A DNA stretch of 64,000 nucleotides, taken from contig NZ_FRAV01000019.1 in NCBI RefSeq assembly GCF_900142445.1, positions 1-64,000 on the forward strand, written 5' to 3'. The stretch comes from Chryseobacterium polytrichastri. GTDB taxonomy: Bacteria; Bacteroidota; Bacteroidia; Flavobacteriales; Weeksellaceae. This document shows, piece after piece, positions 36,563-45,491 of this stretch. The first letter of the stretch is position 1, and the number at the start of each line of letters is the position of its first letter. The notes under the pieces are model-generated. The model worked only from the letters and a program-made list of their open reading frames with translations, did no database searches and was not told where the DNA came from. The position numbers were made by a program, and so were the translations under genes.

Positions 36563-39367
36563 TTATTCCCTATTTTTTACAAGAATCCAACCTGTATATT
36601 TTATTGGAGTCTGTTGCTTGTTGGGTTCATTCCAATTGATGTGATACCAATACGTTCCGGTTTGTATTTTCTTATCGAAATGTTTACCATCCCATCTGTA
36701 GTTATTAAACTTGTCTCCTGTGAATATCTTATTACCATATCTGTCATAAATCACAAAGGTTAGATTGAGTTTGTAAGACAGCTCGCTGTAATCAATATAA
36801 TCATTTTTGTTATCTCCGTTTGGAGTAATCGCATTTAATAAATTAGGAACGGTAACTTCCACAGAGGTAGGAGTACAGTTATAAGTATCTTTTACATAGA
36901 ATGTATGTTGACCTCTTGAAAGATCTGTAAACACATTAGAGTCCTGCCAATTGGTAATCCCGTCTACTGAATACTTGTAAGGTGGAGTTCCACCGTTAAC
37001 GTGAACTGTTGCTGTATTTGTAGAGATCTCTATTTGTGTAATCACAGGATCTACTGTTTTCTTAACTCTTACTACTTGGGTAACGAAACATCCGTTCTTT
37101 CCAAGGACTACTGTGTATTCTCCAACACCTACTCCCTGAATACCTGATGTTGTTGCACCTGTATTCCAAAGATAAGAATCGTATCCAGGACCTGCCTCTA
37201 GATTTGTTTTAGCATCAATACAGATATATTTATCTACAAGGATTGGTGATTTTTTGATAGGCTTTGCAATTAATTCAATTTTTGCAATAGCTGTACATCC
37301 TTCGTTGCTTGTTACTTTCACATATACAAAACCTCCTGCAGAAGCATAGTTGGTAATATCTATAATTTGGTTGGTATTTGCATTTAAATCTGCTAGGGTA
37401 GGGTAGTATTTTTTAGTTACCTGAGTGAAATCAATAACGTTTGCTTTTGTTAAATCAAAGAATGCTTTGTCTTCATATTGGCAAGCTTCCAGTCTTGCAT
37501 CTTTTACGATGAATGGAACAACGGTTAGGTTTAGTGTTACAATTTCACAATCTACAAATTCGCCTCCGTTTCCACAGAATTTATAAACAATAATATCTGC
37601 TCCTGTATATCCAGTGGTTGGATTGTAGGTAATTGTACCTGTTGTAGGATTTACAACAACAGTTCCGTGCGTAGGTTGAGTAATAATGGTTACCGTACTT
37701 GGAACTGGAGTTTGTGGTGAACTCGTAAATGTTGGTATGATTATTTTTGTAGCACAAGCACTTACGTTAGCTGTTGTGTTTTTAACACAAGAATATACTT
37801 TATAGATAGGTGTTGTTACTGGAGCACAAGTTCCCATACCTACTGTTACTGTATAATTTCCACCTACTAAAGGAGCATATGTATTTGAGGTAGCAGCAGG
37901 GATGGCAACGCCATTTAAGTACCACTGATAGCTATCATAACCGTCATCTACTTCTAAGATGATTCCAGGAGCACATTCTCCTGATTTTTTTGAGATCACA
38001 GGAACTGAAGAGAATCCTGCAAAATATCCTCCATATCCGGCAGAGCTATATCCTCCATTTATCCCTGCAGTTACAGCTTTTGTAGAGGTAATGGATACAT
38101 TTCCTGTAATTCCTTCAATAGCATACGTAACCCAAGCTGTATTTCCTGTAAGTGGGTAAGGTCCTTCTGCAGCTGTAGGAGGTATACCGGTTACTAAAAC
38201 GGTTGCCCCTGCTTCTGTCAGGATATTTAATTTTAGAGTAATTCCTGAATTAATAGTTGGCATTTCATTGATTTTACCAATTTCATCGATTTTTCTTGGT
38301 AAAAAACAGCTCAATGGCGGGATATAGTTAAAACCGCAAGTTGCATTACTTGCTAAAACCGCAACTAATTGATATAGATATACATTCTTAGAGGTTGAAA
38401 TAAACATGTTAGAATGAGTTCCAGCACCTGTTTGGGTAGCGTAGCTAGTTTCATTTATTCTGTACCATTGCCCTGCATTTATTGATGCAATTGGTGTTGT
38501 AGCACCATTTATGAATATGTCTGTATTATCTTCAGTTGCAATGATAATCCCACCTTCCATATTTTCATTAGGAGCTGTAGATCTAGTTTTAACCATTGCA
38601 AAAGTACTACCAAGTCTTTCTACTGGAACTGATTGATCTAGAACGGGATCTGACCCTCCAGAGCCAAGAATACCGAAGTTACCATTACAGCTTCCATTAG
38701 TAAGAGTTATTGGTTTAGTTGATGTAATCTTTGCTCCCATAAAGCCAGTTAAGTTGGCCTGGACACTTCCAGAGCCTGTAAAAATAAAGGATTGCCCTTT
38801 ATTCAAAGTAAATGTTTGAGAGTTTCCGGTAGCAGTGCCTCCAGTAAATACTATACCTGTAGTATTCCATGTTACGGTTACAGAAGTATTATCTTCTGTT
38901 GCCAGAACTCCTGCTGTAAAGTTGTATAAAGAGTTCACAGAGGTATTTGGACTTGTTGCCACATAAAAATCTTTTCCTATGCCGGCTTTTCCTTTACTTG
39001 TGATAATTTCACCGTGAACACTTTGTGCCATTCTTAAACTACAATAAAAGGGTTTGTCTCCTTTGAGGTATAAACCTTTATTAATAACCTTAAATGCATC
39101 AGCAACAGTGTTACCCAATATAAGGTTATTGGCAACAGTGTATGTTTGTGGGTTTCCTTTACTGATAGTAACCGTAGTTACTAAATTATTGTTATTATAT
39201 ATCTTTACATCAAAGGGAGTTAGTGAGTCAGTTGATAAATACAAGGCATTAGTATATCCTCCTACATTATCATAATAGGGGGCTATCCAATGTTCTGTAT
39301 CTCTTTGTGCAAAGAGGGTATTGATTGAAAAAAAAATCAATACCAAGCTAAGTAGAAATCTTTTCAT
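36563..39367 (-). CDS. Giant T9SS type B adhesin-like protein, array member 3
   Basis: A 934-residue protein with the array architecture: signal peptide (MKRFLLSLVLIFFSINTLFAQ), IgGFc-binding-like region (DTEHWIAPYYDN, ATEDNTSVTVTW, LDQSVPVERLGSTFAMVKT, SAGYGGYFAGFSS), Ig-like (YQWYLNGVAIPAA), cadherin-like (SPQTPVPSTVTIITQPTHG), SprB-like (PPYKYSVDGITNWQDS) and type B T9SS domain (ITPNGDNKNDYIDYS to GWILVKNRE). It appears to be a recent duplicate of array member 2: long near-identical stretches, and a shared promoter leader and terminator core. Surface adhesion or gliding-related binding is the likely role by family. Confidence 0.86.
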   Translation of the reverse strand: MKRFLLSLVLIFFSINTLFAQRDTEHWIAPYYDNVGGYTNALYLSTDSLTPFDVKIYNNNNLVTTVTISKGNPQTYTVANNLILGNTVADAFKVINKGLYLKGDKPFYCSLRMAQSVHGEIITSKGKAGIGKDFYVATSPNTSVNSLYNFTAGVLATEDNTSVTVTWNTTGIVFTGGTATGNSQTFTLNKGQSFIFTGSGSVQANLTGFMGAKITSTKPITLTNGSCNGNFGILGSGGSDPVLDQSVPVERLGSTFAMVKTRSTAPNENMEGGIIIATEDNTDIFINGATTPIASINAGQWYRINETSYATQTGAGTHSNMFISTSKNVYLYQLVAVLASNATCGFNYIPPLSCFLPRKIDEIGKINEMPTINSGITLKLNILTEAGATVLVTGIPPTAAEGPYPLTGNTAWVTYAIEGITGNVSITSTKAVTAGINGGYSSAGYGGYFAGFSSVPVISKKSGECAPGIILEVDDGYDSYQWYLNGVAIPAATSNTYAPLVGGNYTVTVGMGTCAPVTTPIYKVYSCVKNTTANVSACATKIIIPTFTSSPQTPVPSTVTIITQPTHGTVVVNPTTGTITYNPTTGYTGADIIVYKFCGNGGEFVDCEIVTLNLTVVPFIVKDARLEACQYEDKAFFDLTKANVIDFTQVTKKYYPTLADLNANTNQIIDITNYASAGGFVYVKVTSNEGCTAIAKIELIAKPIKKSPILVDKYICIDAKTNLEAGPGYDSYLWNTGATTSGIQGVGVGEYTVVLGKNGCFVTQVVRVKKTVDPVITQIEISTNTATVHVNGGTPPYKYSVDGITNWQDSNVFTDLSRGQHTFYVKDTYNCTPTSVEVTVPNLLNAITPNGDNKNDYIDYSELSYKLNLTFVIYDRYGNKIFTGDKFNNYRWDGKHFDKKIQTGTYWYHINWNEPNKQQTPIKYTGWILVKNRE

Positions 39368-39389
39368 AAAAAGTGGAATTAGGATTTAT

Positions 39390-39398
39390 ACAAAATTA
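39390..39398 (-). promoter_or_regulatory. -7 promoter element of array member 3
   Basis: Minus-strand TAATTTTGT, 22 bases before the ATG at 39367. Confidence 0.45.
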
Positions 39399-39446
39399 GG
39401 ATAATATTTCAAACAATATTAATAAAATTTAAATAATATTAGAAAA

Positions 39447-42400
39447 TTATTCACGGTTTTTAATTAAAATCCATCCAGAATATGAAACGGGTAATTTTGT
39501 ATCTGGCTCTATCCATTTTAAAATGTACCAATAAGTCCCTGTTGGGAGAGTTCTGCCGTTAGATTTTCCATCCCAGATATAATTACGATCTGAAGATTGA
39601 TATACAGTTGCTCCGTATCTATCAACAACTTGTATAGTGACATCCTGTTTTATTCTTAGATCTGAATAATTCAATACATCATTTCTCCCATCACCATTTG
39701 GAGTAATAGCATTGATAAGATTTAATACTAAAAATTCTTTAGAAACCGGTTGACATCCATCTGCTCCTAAAACATACACTGTATGAAGGCCTCTTGATAA
39801 TCCTGTGAAAACATTGGATGATTGATAATCAATATCATTTAATGAATACCTGTAAGGTGCAGTTCCTCCTGAAACATTTATCGTTGCAGTGTTTCCTGAA
39901 ACAGCAATGCTCGTAATGGTAGGTGCCTGAGCGGTTGTTACATTAACAAATTGACGGTAAACACATCCATTGAAACCTAAATCTACATAGTAACTTCCTG
40001 CTCCTACGGTAACAGTTTCTGTAGTAGCTCCTGTGCTCCATAAATAAGATGTGAAACCAGGTCCTGCATTCAACATCACTTTGTCATTGGAACAAATAAT
40101 CTGATCACGAAGTGTTGTGGATTTTTTTGGAGTCTTCAATGTTACCTTTAAGGTTGCAACGTTTGGACAATCTGTTGTGCTTGTAAATCTCACATAAAAA
40201 GTACCAACTGAATTGATAATTTGTGTAGGAGATATTGCACCGGTTACTGTTTGTGCATTGGCCAATGAGGTATAGAATGTTAAGGTTACAGCTGGATTAT
40301 TTGTGAATAAATTTTTATAATCATTAAGGTTTACAGTTTCAGAACCATTAAGGTCATTGTCACAAACTTCTACATTTACATTATTGGATAGTAATGATAT
40401 TTTATTTCCGACTTTAAAATTAATCTGTCCAAAAGCTGGTGGACAGTTTGATAAATTATTATCAACTCTTACATAAACAGTTGTATTGGCTGTATAAGTC
40501 CAGTTTGTTGGTAAGGTATTATTGTTTCCGGCAGTAGCATCAGCTTGGCTTAAATAATATCTTACGATGAAATTTGCAGAATTAGTAACGATTTGAGGAG
40601 TTACTGTTGCAAAATTTACATTGATAGCTCCTTCAAAACTATTGTCACAAAGATTTGCGTTATAGTTGTTTGTGTTTATATTGGGTAAAGGATTTGTTGT
40701 TAATGTGATCTGTGCTGTTTTTGAACATCCTGCTGATGAAGTTACATTAGCGTAAATAATTCCTGCAGGTCCGGAATAAGTTGTTGGATTTGTAATTTGT
40801 CCAGTTAAATTTGAATTGGTAAAATAGGTAATTGTAATCCCAGAATCTGAAGAAACATTTGCCGAAGTAAGGTTGTAAGTTCCGTTTCCGGTTGTTCCAG
40901 CACAAGATGCTAGAGAAGCATTATTAACAGTTGGCAGTGGATTTACCGTTAATGTGATTTGCGCTATTTTTGAACATCCTGCTGATGAAGTTACATTCGC
41001 ATAAATAATTCCTGCAGGTCCGGAATAAGTTGCTGGATTTGTAATTTGTCCAGTTAAATTTGAATTGGTAAAATAGGTAATTGTAATCCCAAGATCTGAA
41101 GAAACATTTGCCGAAGTAAGATTGTAAGTTCCGTTTCCATTTGTTCCAGCACAAGATGATAAAGAAGCATTATTTACGGTTGGTAATGGATTTACAGTTA
41201 ATGTAATCTGTGCTGTCTTTGAGCATCCCGTTGATGAAGTTACATTAACATAAATAATTCCTGCAGGTCCTGAATAAGTTGTTGGATTTGTAATCTGCCC
41301 AGTTAAATTTGAATTGGTAAAATAGGTAATTGCAATCCCAAGGTCTGAAGAAATATTTGCGGAAGTAAGGTTGTAAGTTCCGTTTGCACTTGTTCCAGCA
41401 CAAGATGATAAAGAAGCATTATTAACGTTTGGCAATGGATTTACAGTCAATGTAATTTGAGCTATTTTTGAACATCCATATTGGGAAGTTACATTAGCGT
41501 AAATAATTCCTGAAGGTCCTGAGTATGTTGTTGGATTTGTAATTTGCCCCGTTAAATTCGGATTGGTAAAATAAGTAACTGCTGTTCCTGTATCTGCCGA
41601 TACACTTGCTGTTGTTAAATTAAAAGTTCCATTTCCGGTTGCATTAGCACAAGTACTTAGAGAAGAGTTATTAACATTTAAGACATTTGTGTTGATAACT
41701 ATCTTAAAGTATTCAAAACTGAAAGGGTTTCCATTTCCCTGAATATAATAAATAAATGTGTCTGTAGTATTTGTTGTAGTCCCCGCATTTGGAGTGTAAG
41801 TAATTTGCCCTGTCGTAGGATTAACGGTTGCTGTTCCTGAAGTAGGTGGAGAAATTATACTCGTTAATGAAGGAACAATAGCCTGTGTAGAGCTGGTAAA
41901 AGCTGGAGTGATTACTTTCGTATTACAAGAACCGATATTATAAGTTGTTGTTGTAATTGGCGGACATAAAGTGTAATTATAAATGGCCGTTAATTTTGTT
42001 TCGCAATTGTTTTTAGTGATTTGGCAAGTGTAATCTCCTGCTCCATATAATTCAGGATTAATAGAGTAAGTGGTGGCTCCAGGAATCAAAACTCCATTGA
42101 GGTACCATTGGTAAACATCATAATTACTGTCTACTTGAAGAAGAATTCCGGCATAACAATCCCCGGTTTTTGTAATGGCAGGGACAGAAGAAAATCCTGC
42201 AAAGTATCCACCATATCCTACAGCACCATTTCCTGCCGCTATTCCTGCCGTTACGGGTAAAGTTGAATTAACAGTGATATTCCCTGTTACATTCGGAATA
42301 GAATAGGTTACCCAGTTAGGATTTCCGGTTACGGGATATGGCCCATTAGCTACTGCAATATTATTTCCATTAAGTGTTACTGCTGCACCTACTTGAGTGA

Positions 42401-43541
42401 TAATATTAAGTTTAGTATCGTAAGAATTATTTCCTATTTTATTGATGAATCCTATTTCATTAATTTCTTTAGGAAGAAAACAACTTAGCGGAGGTATAAA
42501 GTTCATTCCTCCTGTTGCGTATACTGTACTTCCAGAAGCTCCTGCAAGAAGCTGGTAGATGTATACATTATTTGTAGCGGAAATACTCATATTGTAATTT
42601 CCGTTTCCCTGATTAATATAATTGGTTCCTTGTACAATATAATATTGCCCTGCATTTAAGGTAACATTATTTAAAAGTGTTCCATTTACAGTAAGTTTGG
42701 TATTGTTTACAGTAGCAACAACTAAAGCGGCTTCCATTCCTGAATTCGCGGGTCCGTTACCTTTTACCATGACAAAATCTTTTCCCAGTCTTTCTACCGG
42801 AACTGCCTGATCCATCAATACATCTACATTGCTGTTATTTTGGGTGGTATAGATACTGTTGAAATTTCCGTTGGTTACAGATATAGGCTTGTTAGCAACT
42901 AATTTTGCACCTACTAATCCTGCCAAGTTACTTGTTGCTAAATCGCTTTGTGCTTCAATGATGTATGATTTACCTTTATTGATAGTAAAAGTTCTCGACG
43001 GAGCCGAGATCCCATCAGTGAAAACAACATTGGGGTTATATCCGGATAATGTTACCGTAGTATTGTCTTCTGTAGCAATAACTCCAATGGTTGAGTTTAC
43101 GTAAGGTTTTGCTGTTGTATTAGGTGCTAATCCTATGAAAAAGTTTTTTCCAATTCCAGCTAATCCTTTTGAAGTAATAATTTCTGCCTGATTGGGAATA
43201 CCAAATCTAAAGTTGGCAAAGAATTTTTTATTTCCTTTTACGTTTAATCCCATCGTTCTTTGTGTGAAAAGATTGGACAGCGTAGAAGCAATCATGAAAT
43301 TATTCGGGATTGTTACCTGTACGGGATTTCCTTTGCTTACCTGTACGGTTGTATATACTGCATTGTTATTGTAAACCTGTACGGAAAACGGAGTTGTTTC
43401 GTTGGTTGATAGATATAAATAACACTCTGGAGTGCCTAGTAGAGAGCTTGCCGACATGGGAGCAAACCAGTGTTCTGTGTCCAATTGGGCATTCACAAAT
43501 AGACAAAGAAATGTGCAAATAGCTAGTAGAAATTTTTTCAT
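39447..43541 (-). CDS. Giant T9SS type B adhesin-like protein, array member 4, with 83-residue repeats
   Basis: The longest member, 1364 residues. Signal peptide (MKKFLLAICTFLCLFVNAQ), IgGFc-binding-like region to about residue 430 (LDTEHWFAPMSAS, ATEDNTTVTLSGY, DQAVPVERLGKDFVMVKG, VGYGGYFAGFSS), Ig-like (YQWYLNGVLIPGA), then four consecutive 83-residue repeats (each about NNASLSSCAG...GTYNLTSANVSSD...TGQITNP...GPAGIIYANVTS...CSKTAQITLTVNPLP), two further repeats related to array member 1, a SprB-like module (APYRYSLNDIDYQSS) and the type B T9SS domain (ITPNGDGRNDVLNYS to GWILIKNRE). Two cysteines per repeat may form a disulphide. It is the first gene of the array in the direction of transcription, but each gene has its own promoter. 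Confidence 0.88.
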   Translation of the reverse strand: MKKFLLAICTFLCLFVNAQLDTEHWFAPMSASSLLGTPECYLYLSTNETTPFSVQVYNNNAVYTTVQVSKGNPVQVTIPNNFMIASTLSNLFTQRTMGLNVKGNKKFFANFRFGIPNQAEIITSKGLAGIGKNFFIGLAPNTTAKPYVNSTIGVIATEDNTTVTLSGYNPNVVFTDGISAPSRTFTINKGKSYIIEAQSDLATSNLAGLVGAKLVANKPISVTNGNFNSIYTTQNNSNVDVLMDQAVPVERLGKDFVMVKGNGPANSGMEAALVVATVNNTKLTVNGTLLNNVTLNAGQYYIVQGTNYINQGNGNYNMSISATNNVYIYQLLAGASGSTVYATGGMNFIPPLSCFLPKEINEIGFINKIGNNSYDTKLNIITQVGAAVTLNGNNIAVANGPYPVTGNPNWVTYSIPNVTGNITVNSTLPVTAGIAAGNGAVGYGGYFAGFSSVPAITKTGDCYAGILLQVDSNYDVYQWYLNGVLIPGATTYSINPELYGAGDYTCQITKNNCETKLTAIYNYTLCPPITTTTYNIGSCNTKVITPAFTSSTQAIVPSLTSIISPPTSGTATVNPTTGQITYTPNAGTTTNTTDTFIYYIQGNGNPFSFEYFKIVINTNVLNVNNSSLSTCANATGNGTFNLTTASVSADTGTAVTYFTNPNLTGQITNPTTYSGPSGIIYANVTSQYGCSKIAQITLTVNPLPNVNNASLSSCAGTSANGTYNLTSANISSDLGIAITYFTNSNLTGQITNPTTYSGPAGIIYVNVTSSTGCSKTAQITLTVNPLPTVNNASLSSCAGTNGNGTYNLTSANVSSDLGITITYFTNSNLTGQITNPATYSGPAGIIYANVTSSAGCSKIAQITLTVNPLPTVNNASLASCAGTTGNGTYNLTSANVSSDSGITITYFTNSNLTGQITNPTTYSGPAGIIYANVTSSAGCSKTAQITLTTNPLPNINTNNYNANLCDNSFEGAINVNFATVTPQIVTNSANFIVRYYLSQADATAGNNNTLPTNWTYTANTTVYVRVDNNLSNCPPAFGQINFKVGNKISLLSNNVNVEVCDNDLNGSETVNLNDYKNLFTNNPAVTLTFYTSLANAQTVTGAISPTQIINSVGTFYVRFTSTTDCPNVATLKVTLKTPKKSTTLRDQIICSNDKVMLNAGPGFTSYLWSTGATTETVTVGAGSYYVDLGFNGCVYRQFVNVTTAQAPTITSIAVSGNTATINVSGGTAPYRYSLNDIDYQSSNVFTGLSRGLHTVYVLGADGCQPVSKEFLVLNLINAITPNGDGRNDVLNYSDLRIKQDVTIQVVDRYGATVYQSSDRNYIWDGKSNGRTLPTGTYWYILKWIEPDTKLPVSYSGWILIKNRE
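40676..41671 (-). repeat. Four tandem 249-bp repeats inside array member 4
   Basis: The marker TTATTAAC (or TTATTTAC) recurs at 40921, 41170, 41419 and 41668, an exact 249-base spacing equal to 83 codons. Three units are nearly identical in DNA; the unit nearest the N-terminus of the protein is more diverged. Confidence 0.88.
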
Positions 43542-43558
43542 TGGTTATAATAAGGGGC

Positions 43559-43567
43559 GCAAATATA
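43559..43567 (-). promoter_or_regulatory. -7 promoter element of array member 4
   Basis: Minus-strand TATATTTGC, 17 bases before the ATG at 43541. Confidence 0.5.
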
Positions 43568-43693
43568 ATAATTAAGAATCAAGATTCTGTACAAAAAAAT
43601 CTAATAATTATCTCGTATCGTTCATATTGTTAATTATTTAATATTCACTTCATATTGGGCTCATTAGTTTTTTAATGTTCATCAAAACAGGGC

Positions 43694-43727
43694 ACAAAAA
43701 ATCCCGATGAAAATATTCACCGGGATT
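43694..43727 (-). terminator. Terminator of tsf
   Basis: Stem AATCCCG (43700-43706) / CGGGATT (43721-43727) with a T-run after it on the minus strand, just past the tsf stop. Confidence 0.75.
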
Positions 43728-43749
43728 AAGTTTTTATCTGAAAGATTAA

Positions 43750-44577
43750 TTAAGCTAAGCTTACTCTTACAAATCCTGTTACTTTAAGATCTCCGTTTAC
43801 AGATTTTACATAGTCAGAAACAGAAATACTTCCGTCCTTAATGAAATCTTGGTGTACCAAAGTGTTGTCTTTGTAGAATCTCTGCATTTTACCTTTCAAG
43901 ATGTTTTCGATAATGTTTGCAGGCTTACCTTCTTCAGTAAGTTTATGTCTTTCGATTTCTAATTCTTTATCGATAGTTTCCTGAGAAACTGCATTCTCAT
44001 CAAGAGCGATTGGGTTCATAGCAGCAACCTGCATAGAAACAGCTTTAGCAACTTCGTCAGATCCCTCTACTTTAGCAGAAAGAGAAGTGATTGCAGCAAT
44101 TTTGTTTCCAGCGTGGATGTAAGCTCCTAAGAAAGGACCATCTAATCTTTCGAAAGTACCGATTTCGATTTTTTCACCGATAACACCTGTTTGCTCGATT
44201 AATTTCTCAGCAACAGTCATTCCGTGGAAAGCAGTCGCTAAAAGTTCTTCTTTAGAAGCAGCAAATACAGCCATTTCAGCTATTTCGTAAGCCAGTTCAA
44301 TGAATGCTTCGTTTTTAGCAACAAAGTCAGTTTCACAGTTTAAAGAAATAATAGCACCTAACGTGTTATCTTCGTTTACTCTAGCGATAACTGCCCCTTC
44401 AGCAGACTCTCTGTCAGCTCTGTTAGCAGCAACTTTTTGTCCTTTTTTTCTAAGGATGTCAATCGCTTTTTCGAAATCTCCTTCAGCTTCAACTAAAGCT
44501 TTCTTGCAGTCCATCATACCTGCACCTGTTGTGTTTCTCAATTTTGCTACGTCTGCAGCAGCTGGTGTATAAGACAT
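43750..44577 (-). CDS. tsf: Elongation factor Ts
   Basis: Nucleotide exchange factor for EF-Tu, 275 residues. N-terminal UBA-like domain with VAKLRNTTGAGMMDCKKAL and FEKAIDILRKKGQKVAANRADR, then the EF-Tu contact motif ETDFVAKNEAF (about residues 82-92) and the dimerisation region. In most bacteria it directly follows rpsB; here it is 18 kb away on the opposite strand, alone with its own promoter and terminator. Confidence 0.97.
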   Translation of the reverse strand: MSYTPAAADVAKLRNTTGAGMMDCKKALVEAEGDFEKAIDILRKKGQKVAANRADRESAEGAVIARVNEDNTLGAIISLNCETDFVAKNEAFIELAYEIAEMAVFAASKEELLATAFHGMTVAEKLIEQTGVIGEKIEIGTFERLDGPFLGAYIHAGNKIAAITSLSAKVEGSDEVAKAVSMQVAAMNPIALDENAVSQETIDKELEIERHKLTEEGKPANIIENILKGKMQRFYKDNTLVHQDFIKDGSISVSDYVKSVNGDLKVTGFVRVSLA

Positions 44578-44641
44578 AATATCTATTATTTTTTTATTGT
44601 AAGATTAGTATTGATTTTTTTTAGCTTATTTTTAGAGCAGT

Positions 44642-44650
44642 GCAAAGATA
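44642..44650 (-). promoter_or_regulatory. -7 promoter element of tsf
   Basis: Minus-strand TATCTTTGC, about 64 bases before the ATG at 44577. tsf therefore does not depend on the rpsB promoter. Confidence 0.55.
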
Positions 44651-44725
44651 ATGATTTTAATGATAAACTAAAAAATGACTTTTTGCGTTATTTACTTATT
44701 TAATAATTTTTTAAACGTTTAGTTA

Positions 44726-45433
44726 ATGAAAAAAATATTTCTCCTCCTGTTTTTATGCATTTTCTCGCTGGGCTTTTCTCAAAAGAAGAAAAAAGCTAAA
44801 TCTAAAGCAATTATAGAAAAGGAAACCCTAATCATATACACTGAGAATGATGCCGAAAGCACAAAAGAAGCCAGAATAATTGCTGGATTTTTAAAACAAA
44901 ATCCGGGTCATGCTAAAACAGATTATTTTAAAAGAAAATTGATAGAAATAATAATGGCAGATAATTCTCCGGAAGCAAAACCAGTAATTAAGCCATTGAG
45001 TAAAGAGAAAATTGAAAAAATTGTTAGTAATAATGAGCTAAATAAGTCTAGACCAATTGCCTCAAATTCAAATAATAAAGCTGCTGCACCGGAGAAAATG
45101 GTTAATTATGCAAGTGTTGATAATACGAGTAAAAAAGCCGAACCAAGTGAAAGAAGTAAGAAGACCGCAGCAATGCTTACGCATATGTTTAACAATGATC
45201 CGATGGATAAAGAAGCCTATATTAATATTAAGAATAGGTCTAAATGTAATTTAATTGTAAAAATAAGCGGAAAGAAATATTATAATTTGGATGTACCAGC
45301 TAAGAGTCAAAATTTTATTTTGATAGATAAAGGAGAATATGTGGTAACTACAATGGTATGCGATGCGAAATATTCTTCTCTGAAAAAGATAGATAAGGAT
45401 ATTGAGATTGAATTGAATTTGAGAGAAGATTAA
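44726..45433 (+). CDS. Secreted protein, paralogue family A copy 4
   Basis: A 235-residue exported protein (signal MKKIFLLLFLCIFSLGFSQ) on the plus strand, opposite to the three copies at 26-29 kb. It shares the FLKQNPGHAKTDYFKRKLIE region, a KKTAAMLTHMFNNDPMDKEA segment and the C-terminal beta-domain (NRSKCNLIVKISGKKYYNLDV, ILIDKGEYVVTTMVCDAKYS). The middle is a low-complexity lysine/asparagine linker. Function is unknown. It is immediately divergent from tsf, at one of the two points a proposed inversion would need. Confidence 0.75.
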   Translation: MKKIFLLLFLCIFSLGFSQKKKKAKSKAIIEKETLIIYTENDAESTKEARIIAGFLKQNPGHAKTDYFKRKLIEIIMADNSPEAKPVIKPLSKEKIEKIVSNNELNKSRPIASNSNNKAAAPEKMVNYASVDNTSKKAEPSERSKKTAAMLTHMFNNDPMDKEAYINIKNRSKCNLIVKISGKKYYNLDVPAKSQNFILIDKGEYVVTTMVCDAKYSSLKKIDKDIEIELNLRED

Positions 45434-45454
45434 ATAAATCTCGAAACTAAATAA

Positions 45455-45488
45455 AAAAAGCGGTTAAGAAATTTCTTAACCGCTTTTT
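45455..45488. terminator. Bidirectional terminator
   Basis: A 34-base perfect palindrome with arms AAAAAGCGGTTAAGAAA / TTTCTTAACCGCTTTTT, between convergent family A copy 4 and accA. Confidence 0.92.
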
Positions 45489-45491
45489 ATT

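Noticed and set aside
40676..41671. Regularly spaced repeats that might suggest a CRISPR or satellite array
   Set aside because: The 249-base period is exactly 83 codons in frame with the adhesin gene, and the whole unit repeats rather than short repeats with unique spacers.
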